64,000 nt of DNA from Flemingiibacterium sp045586505 (GTDB lineage Bacteria > Bacillota > Clostridia > Oscillospirales > CAG-272). The DNA lies in NCBI GenBank assembly GCA_045586505.1, contig JAZNAL010000020.1, forward strand, positions 1 to 64,000, in the 5' to 3' direction. The notes below the pieces were generated by a model. That model saw only the letters and a list, made by a program, of their open reading frames with translations. It ran no database searches and was not told the origin of the DNA. The translations under genes and the position numbers were made by a program. Below, in pieces: positions 59,680-64,000 of the stretch. Position 1 is the first letter of the stretch, and each line of letters starts with the position of its first letter.

Positions 59680-62600
59680 ATGGTGGTCAAACCCACGATG
59701 CTTGGCAAGACCGAACGAATGAGCTTCGCCAAAATAGGCGATACTCTGGAAATGCCCAATCTTATCGAGGTCCAGAAGAAGTCGTATAGGTGGTTCCTCG
59801 AGGAGGGACTTCGCGAGGTGCTGCATGATGTGTCGCCGATTACCGACTATTCCGGCAATCTCGTTATCGAGTTCATCAATTATACCATCGACCCGACCCC
59901 GAAGTATCCCGAGGAGGAGTGCAAGGATCGCGATACCAACTTTGCAGCCCCTCTGCGCGTTACCGTAAGACTTACCAACAAGGCTACAGGTGAAGTCAAG
60001 GAGTCTGCGGTGTACATGGGCGATTTCCCGCTCATGACCGACAATGGTACCTTTATTATTAACGGCGCCGAGCGTGTTATCGTATCTCAGATCGTAAGAT
60101 CGCCCGGTATATACTACGAGACCTCTATCGACAAGACCGGTAAGGTCATCTATGCCGCTACTGTTATCCCCTATCGCGGTGCATGGCTTGAATACGAGAC
60201 CGATGCCAACGATATTTTCTATGTACGTATAGACAAAAACCGCAAGATCCCGGTCACCGTGCTTATCCGTGCGCTCGGTATTGAGACCAACGACGAGATC
60301 ACCAAGTATTTCGGCGAGGATCCCAAGCTGATCGCTACCATGGAGAAGGATATGATGCAGGCGGAAGCCGACAAGAATCATACCTCTCTCGGCGATGAAG
60401 CGCTGAAGGAGATCTATAAGAAGCTGCGTCCCGGCGAGCCTCCGCTAGTTGAGAGCGCACAGCTTCTCATCAACAACCTCTTCTTTGATCCCAAGCGTTA
60501 TGATCTCGCCGCTGTCGGTCGTTACAAGTACGACAAGAAGCTGGCGCTGGGCAATCGTATCGCAGGTCACACCCTTGCTCGCCCCGTTATCTCCCCCATC
60601 ACAGGCGAGCTGCTTTACGATGCAAACGAGCTGCTTGACAATGAGAAGGCTCTTAACATCGAGCACGCAGGTGTCAACGAAGTATACCTCCTGCTTGAGG
60701 ATGGTGAGTCCGAGATTAAGGTGTTCGGCAACGGCATGATCGAGCCGAAGTATGTCATTGGCTGTGATCTTGACGATATCGGAATCACCGAGAAGGTCAA
60801 GCTCTCCGCTATGATCGGTATGCTGGAGGAGGTCGGCGGCGATGTTGACGAGTTCAAGAAGATCGCACGCGAAAGAATTGCCGAGCTTTCTCCCAAGCAT
60901 ATTACCAAGGACGATATTTTCGCGTCCATCAACTACCTCACCTGCCTTGCTCACGATATCGGCACCAAGGATGACATCGACCACCTGGGCAACCGTCGTC
61001 TGCGTTCTGTCGGTGAGCTCTTACAGAATCAGCTCCGCATCGGCTTCTCCCGTATGGACAAGACCGTTAAGGAGCGCATGACCACTCAGGATGCCGAGAC
61101 CCTTACACCTAACACGCTTATCAATATAAGACCCGTTGTTACCGCGATCCGCGAGTTTTTCGGCTCCTCGCCGCTCTCGCAGTTCATGGATCAGAACAAC
61201 CCGCTGGCAGAGCTTACTCACAAGCGCCGTCTGTCCGCGCTCGGTCCCGGCGGTCTTTCCCGTGACCGCGCATCCTTCGAGGTTCGTGACGTACACTACA
61301 CTCACTACGGTCGTATGTGCCCCATCGAGACCCCTGAAGGACCCAACATCGGTCTTATTTCCTACCTTTCCACCTATGCAAAGATCAACAACTACGGCTT
61401 CATCGAGGCTCCTTACCGCAAGATCGACAAGGCGACCGGTATCGTTACTGACGAAGTCGAGTACATGACCGCTGATGTGGAGGATAACTACACTATCGCG
61501 CAGGCGAATGAGCCTCTTGACGAGAACAACCGCTTTGTAAACAAGCGTATCTCCGGCCGCCGCAGAAACGAGATTATCGAGTTCAATGCGGAAGAAGCAG
61601 ACTATATGGACGTTTCGCCGAAGATGGTTGTGTCCGTTGCTACAGCCTGCATCCCCTTCCTTGAAAACGACGACAACTCCCGTGCGCTCATGGGTTCGAA
61701 CATGCAGAAGCAGGCAGTTCCGCTGCTGGTTTCCGACTCGCCTATCGTTGCTACCGGTATGGAGTACAAGGCAGCCGTTGACTCGGGTGTCGTTGTATGT
61801 GCAAGAAACGCCGGATATGTTGAAAAGGTATGCGCTGACGAGATCGTTATTCGTACCGACGCCGGCACCAAGGATGTTTATCATCTTATCAAGTTCAAGC
61901 GCTCCAACCAGGGCACCTGCGTAAACCAGAAGCCCATCGTCAACGTCGGTGAGCGCATTGAAGAAAAGCAGGTCATCGCAGACGGCCCCGCTACCGACCA
62001 CGGTGAGATCTCCCTCGGTAAAAATGCCCTCATCGGCTTCATGACCTGGGAAGGCTACAACTACGAGGACGCGGTACTTCTTAACGAGCGTCTCGTACGC
62101 GATGACGTTTACACCTCTATCCATATTGAAGAATACTCCCACGAAGCGCGTGACACCAAGCTTGGTCCGGAAGAGATCACCAAGGAAATTCCCAACGTTG
62201 GTGAGGATGCGCTGAAGGATCTTACTCCCGACGGTATCATCAGAAAGGGTACCGAGGTAAGAGCCGGCGATATCCTCGTAGGTAAGGTAACTCCCAAGGG
62301 TGAGACCGAGCTTACAGCTGAGGAAAGACTGCTCCGTGCGATCTTCGGTGAGAAGGCGCGCGAGGTTCGTGATACTTCCCTCAGACTGCCTCACGGCGAG
62401 TCGGGTATCGTAATCGACGTTAAGGTATTCTCACGGGAAAATTCCGACGAGCTTCCGCCCGGAGTCAACAAGGTAGTTCGCGTTTATATCGCTCAGAAGC
62501 GTAAGATCTCTGTCGGTGACAAGATGGCGGGCCGCCATGGTAACAAGGGTGTCGTTTCACGTATCCTGCCTCCCGAAGATATGCCTTTCCTGCCCGACGG

Positions 62601-63417
62601 TACTCCTTTGGATATCGTTCTTAACCCCATGGGCGTTCCTTCCCGAATGAACATTGGTCAGGTGCTTGAGGTACACCTCGGCATCGCGGCAAGAAAGCTT
62701 GGCTGGAAGATCATGACCCCCGTATTCGACGGCGCTAACGAGAAGGATATCGCAGAGTGCCTCAAGATGGCGGGCATCAACGAAAACGGCAAGACAATTC
62801 TTTACGACGGACGTACGGGCGAGCCCTTCGACAACCCCGTAACCGTTGGTATAATGTACTATCTGAAGCTCCATCACCTGGTTGATGATAAGATTCATGC
62901 GCGTTCTACCGGTCCTTACGGTCTGGTTACCCAGCAGCCTCTCGGCGGTAAGGCGCAGTTCGGCGGTCAGCGTTTCGGTGAGATGGAGGTTTGGGCACTG
63001 GAGGCATACGGTGCGGCTTACACGCTCCAGGAGATCCTGACTGTGAAGTCGGACGACGTTACCGGACGTGTCAAGACCTATGAAGCTATCGTCAAGGGTC
63101 AGAATATCCCCACTCCCGGTGTGCCTGAGGCATTCAAGGTGCTTGTTAAGGAGCTCCAGTCTCTGGCGCTGGATGTCAAGGTTCTCGACCGCGAGGGCAA
63201 TGTTATCGAGCTTGCAAAACTCGGTGAGGAAGAGGAAGAATTCATTCCCAACTATGTTACCAGCGGTGAGCTTGGCGAGACTGTTGCCGAGGGCGATATC
63301 CTTGCTGACGGCTACACCGAGGAAGAGTTCGAGGATGACGATGAATTCGGTGACGAGGACTATGCTCCCGAGCTCGGTTTCGAAGATGACGACGCCTATG
63401 ATGGCCACGATGAATAA
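59680..63417 (+). CDS. rpoB: DNA-directed RNA polymerase subunit beta
   Basis: The 1245-residue beta subunit. Intact landmarks include the N-terminal lobe (PNLIEVQKKSYRWFLEEGL), the rifampicin pocket (FFGSSPLSQFMDQNNPLAEL, THKRRLSALGPGGLSRDRA), RMCPIETPEGPNIGLI, the GRHGNKGVVS catalytic region and the switch GGKAQFGGQRFGEMEVWALE. The C-terminus ends in a Glu/Asp-rich tail of about 40 residues. GGAG lies ten bases before the ATG; a GTG follows directly, but the ATG is the natural start. rplJ-rplL, usually just upstream, are absent; prophage debris lies there instead. Confidence 0.99.
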   Translation: MVVKPTMLGKTERMSFAKIGDTLEMPNLIEVQKKSYRWFLEEGLREVLHDVSPITDYSGNLVIEFINYTIDPTPKYPEEECKDRDTNFAAPLRVTVRLTNKATGEVKESAVYMGDFPLMTDNGTFIINGAERVIVSQIVRSPGIYYETSIDKTGKVIYAATVIPYRGAWLEYETDANDIFYVRIDKNRKIPVTVLIRALGIETNDEITKYFGEDPKLIATMEKDMMQAEADKNHTSLGDEALKEIYKKLRPGEPPLVESAQLLINNLFFDPKRYDLAAVGRYKYDKKLALGNRIAGHTLARPVISPITGELLYDANELLDNEKALNIEHAGVNEVYLLLEDGESEIKVFGNGMIEPKYVIGCDLDDIGITEKVKLSAMIGMLEEVGGDVDEFKKIARERIAELSPKHITKDDIFASINYLTCLAHDIGTKDDIDHLGNRRLRSVGELLQNQLRIGFSRMDKTVKERMTTQDAETLTPNTLINIRPVVTAIREFFGSSPLSQFMDQNNPLAELTHKRRLSALGPGGLSRDRASFEVRDVHYTHYGRMCPIETPEGPNIGLISYLSTYAKINNYGFIEAPYRKIDKATGIVTDEVEYMTADVEDNYTIAQANEPLDENNRFVNKRISGRRRNEIIEFNAEEADYMDVSPKMVVSVATACIPFLENDDNSRALMGSNMQKQAVPLLVSDSPIVATGMEYKAAVDSGVVVCARNAGYVEKVCADEIVIRTDAGTKDVYHLIKFKRSNQGTCVNQKPIVNVGERIEEKQVIADGPATDHGEISLGKNALIGFMTWEGYNYEDAVLLNERLVRDDVYTSIHIEEYSHEARDTKLGPEEITKEIPNVGEDALKDLTPDGIIRKGTEVRAGDILVGKVTPKGETELTAEERLLRAIFGEKAREVRDTSLRLPHGESGIVIDVKVFSRENSDELPPGVNKVVRVYIAQKRKISVGDKMAGRHGNKGVVSRILPPEDMPFLPDGTPLDIVLNPMGVPSRMNIGQVLEVHLGIAARKLGWKIMTPVFDGANEKDIAECLKMAGINENGKTILYDGRTGEPFDNPVTVGIMYYLKLHHLVDDKIHARSTGPYGLVTQQPLGGKAQFGGQRFGEMEVWALEAYGAAYTLQEILTVKSDDVTGRVKTYEAIVKGQNIPTPGVPEAFKVLVKELQSLALDVKVLDREGNVIELAKLGEEEEEFIPNYVTSGELGETVAEGDILADGYTEEEFEDDDEFGDEDYAPELGFEDDDAYDGHDE

Positions 63418-63436
63418 GAATTGGAGAAGATAATTG

Positions 63437-64000
63437 ATGGAACGAAACGTATTTGATTCAATCAAAATCGGTCTTGCTTCTCCCGAAATGATAAGAAGCT
63501 GGTCTTACGGCGAGGTCAAAAAGCCTGAGACTATCAACTACAGAACTCTTAAAGCTGAGCGCGACGGACTTTTCTGCGAGCGCATCTTCGGTCCGACCAA
63601 GGACTGGGAGTGCCTCTGCGGAAAGTACAAGCGTGTACGCCATAAGGGTAAGATATGCGAAAAGTGCGGCGTTGAAGTTACCACCAAAAAGGTACGCCGC
63701 GAGAGAATGGGTCACATTGAGCTGGCGGCTCCCGTATCTCACATCTGGTACTTCCGTGCCATCCCGTCGAGAATGGGTCTGCTGCTTGACATCACCCCGA
63801 GACTTCTTGAAAAGGTACTCTATTTTGCAAGCTATATTGTAATCGATCCCGGTGCAACCGAGCTTGTAAAGATGCAGCTGCTCAACGAGCGCGAGTATCA
63901 GGAGAATATCGAGAAGTACGGCAGAGACGCATTCAAGGTAGGTATGGGTGCTGAGGCGATCAAGGAACTGCTTGCTCAGATCGACATCGTGGCACTCTCC
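63437..64000 (+). CDS. rpoC: DNA-directed RNA polymerase subunit beta' (3'-truncated by window edge)
   Basis: The first 188 codons of beta'. It begins MERNVFDSIKIGLASPEMIR and includes the N-terminal zinc site (Cys 59, 61, 74, 77) and the clamp segment RRERMGHIELAAPVSHIW. GGAG lies eleven bases before the ATG, and the gap from rpoB is 19 bases. The rest lies beyond the window. Confidence 0.98.
   Translation, partial: MERNVFDSIKIGLASPEMIRSWSYGEVKKPETINYRTLKAERDGLFCERIFGPTKDWECLCGKYKRVRHKGKICEKCGVEVTTKKVRRERMGHIELAAPVSHIWYFRAIPSRMGLLLDITPRLLEKVLYFASYIVIDPGATELVKMQLLNEREYQENIEKYGRDAFKVGMGAEAIKELLAQIDIVALS

Noticed and set aside
61021..62394. Antisense open frame of 457 aa inside rpoB
   Set aside because: rpoB is intact and highly conserved on the other strand; the antisense frame reflects codon bias.
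1..64000. tRNA genes, CRISPR arrays, insertion sequences
   Set aside because: Looked for by eye in all intergenic stretches; no cloverleaf, spaced repeat array or transposase was found.

Overview
The window is chromosomal DNA of about half GC from a Firmicute, most probably an endospore-forming member of the class Clostridia (Oscillospirales/Ruminococcaceae-like). The evidence is the sporulation genes ylbJ, yqfC and yqfD, the Bacillus-type order SRP RNA-dnaX-ybaB-recR, a large SRP RNA with an Alu-like part, MutS2, RqcH, an LCP cell-wall ligase, and consensus sigma-A promoters with strong GGAGG ribosome sites. The class call is inference; no 16S gene, tRNA gene or CRISPR array was seen. Most of the window is well-packed housekeeping DNA.

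Layout. 1-9.9 kb (+): the 3' part of a fused 2-oxoacid dehydrogenase E1 gene, lplA, yerC, a methyltransferase and hslO; then rpmG-secE-nusG-rplK-rplA behind one consensus promoter with two structured leaders; then an SdpR/SdpI-like pair with its own consensus promoter and a palindromic operator. 9.9-12.2 kb: a candidate small RNA, a tiny Cys-rich gene, and a RadC-like gene overlapping convergently with ylbJ. 12.2-20 kb (+): yqfC-yqfD-phoH-ybeY-era-recO-mutS2-lipoprotein. 20-22 kb (+): two sugar-phosphate isomerase-like TIM barrels. 22-25.6 kb (-): a heterodimeric ABC exporter. 26-29 kb (+): a DUF951 protein and a YfhO-family membrane protein. 29.2-48.3 kb (-): rpsU, then a co-directional block read dprA-topA-trmFO-plsX-rnc-radical SAM-smc-ftsY-rdgB-yhbY-nadD-yqeK-LCP-rsfS-leuS. 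48.5-57.8 kb: rqcH with a GNAT gene, a SLOG gene facing a ribbon-helix-helix gene, yceD-rpmF, recR-ybaB-dnaX, SRP RNA, trmL, a membrane-anchored protein and rpsT. 57.9-59.3 kb (-): a decayed prophage fragment. 59.5-64 kb (+): rpoB and the start of rpoC.

How the genes fit together. The block is dominated by translation and ribosome assembly (L33, L11, L1, S21, L32, S20, Era, YbeY, YhbY, RsfS, RqcH, TrmFO, TrmL, LeuRS), protein export (SecE, FtsY, SRP RNA) and chromosome maintenance (SMC, TopA, DprA, RecO, RecR, DnaX, MutS2). E1 and LplA plausibly share the lipoate-dependent 2-oxoacid dehydrogenase pathway.

The parts most worth a second look are: the divergent SLOG/ribbon-helix-helix module with paired 8-bp palindromes; the prophage remnant that keeps a nuclease-like C-terminal domain and a small neighbour; a hairpin at 51.07-51.11 kb that is both terminator and promoter; a short promoter-terminator unit near 10.0 kb that looks like a small RNA; and an unexplained structured stretch beside the SRP RNA promoter.
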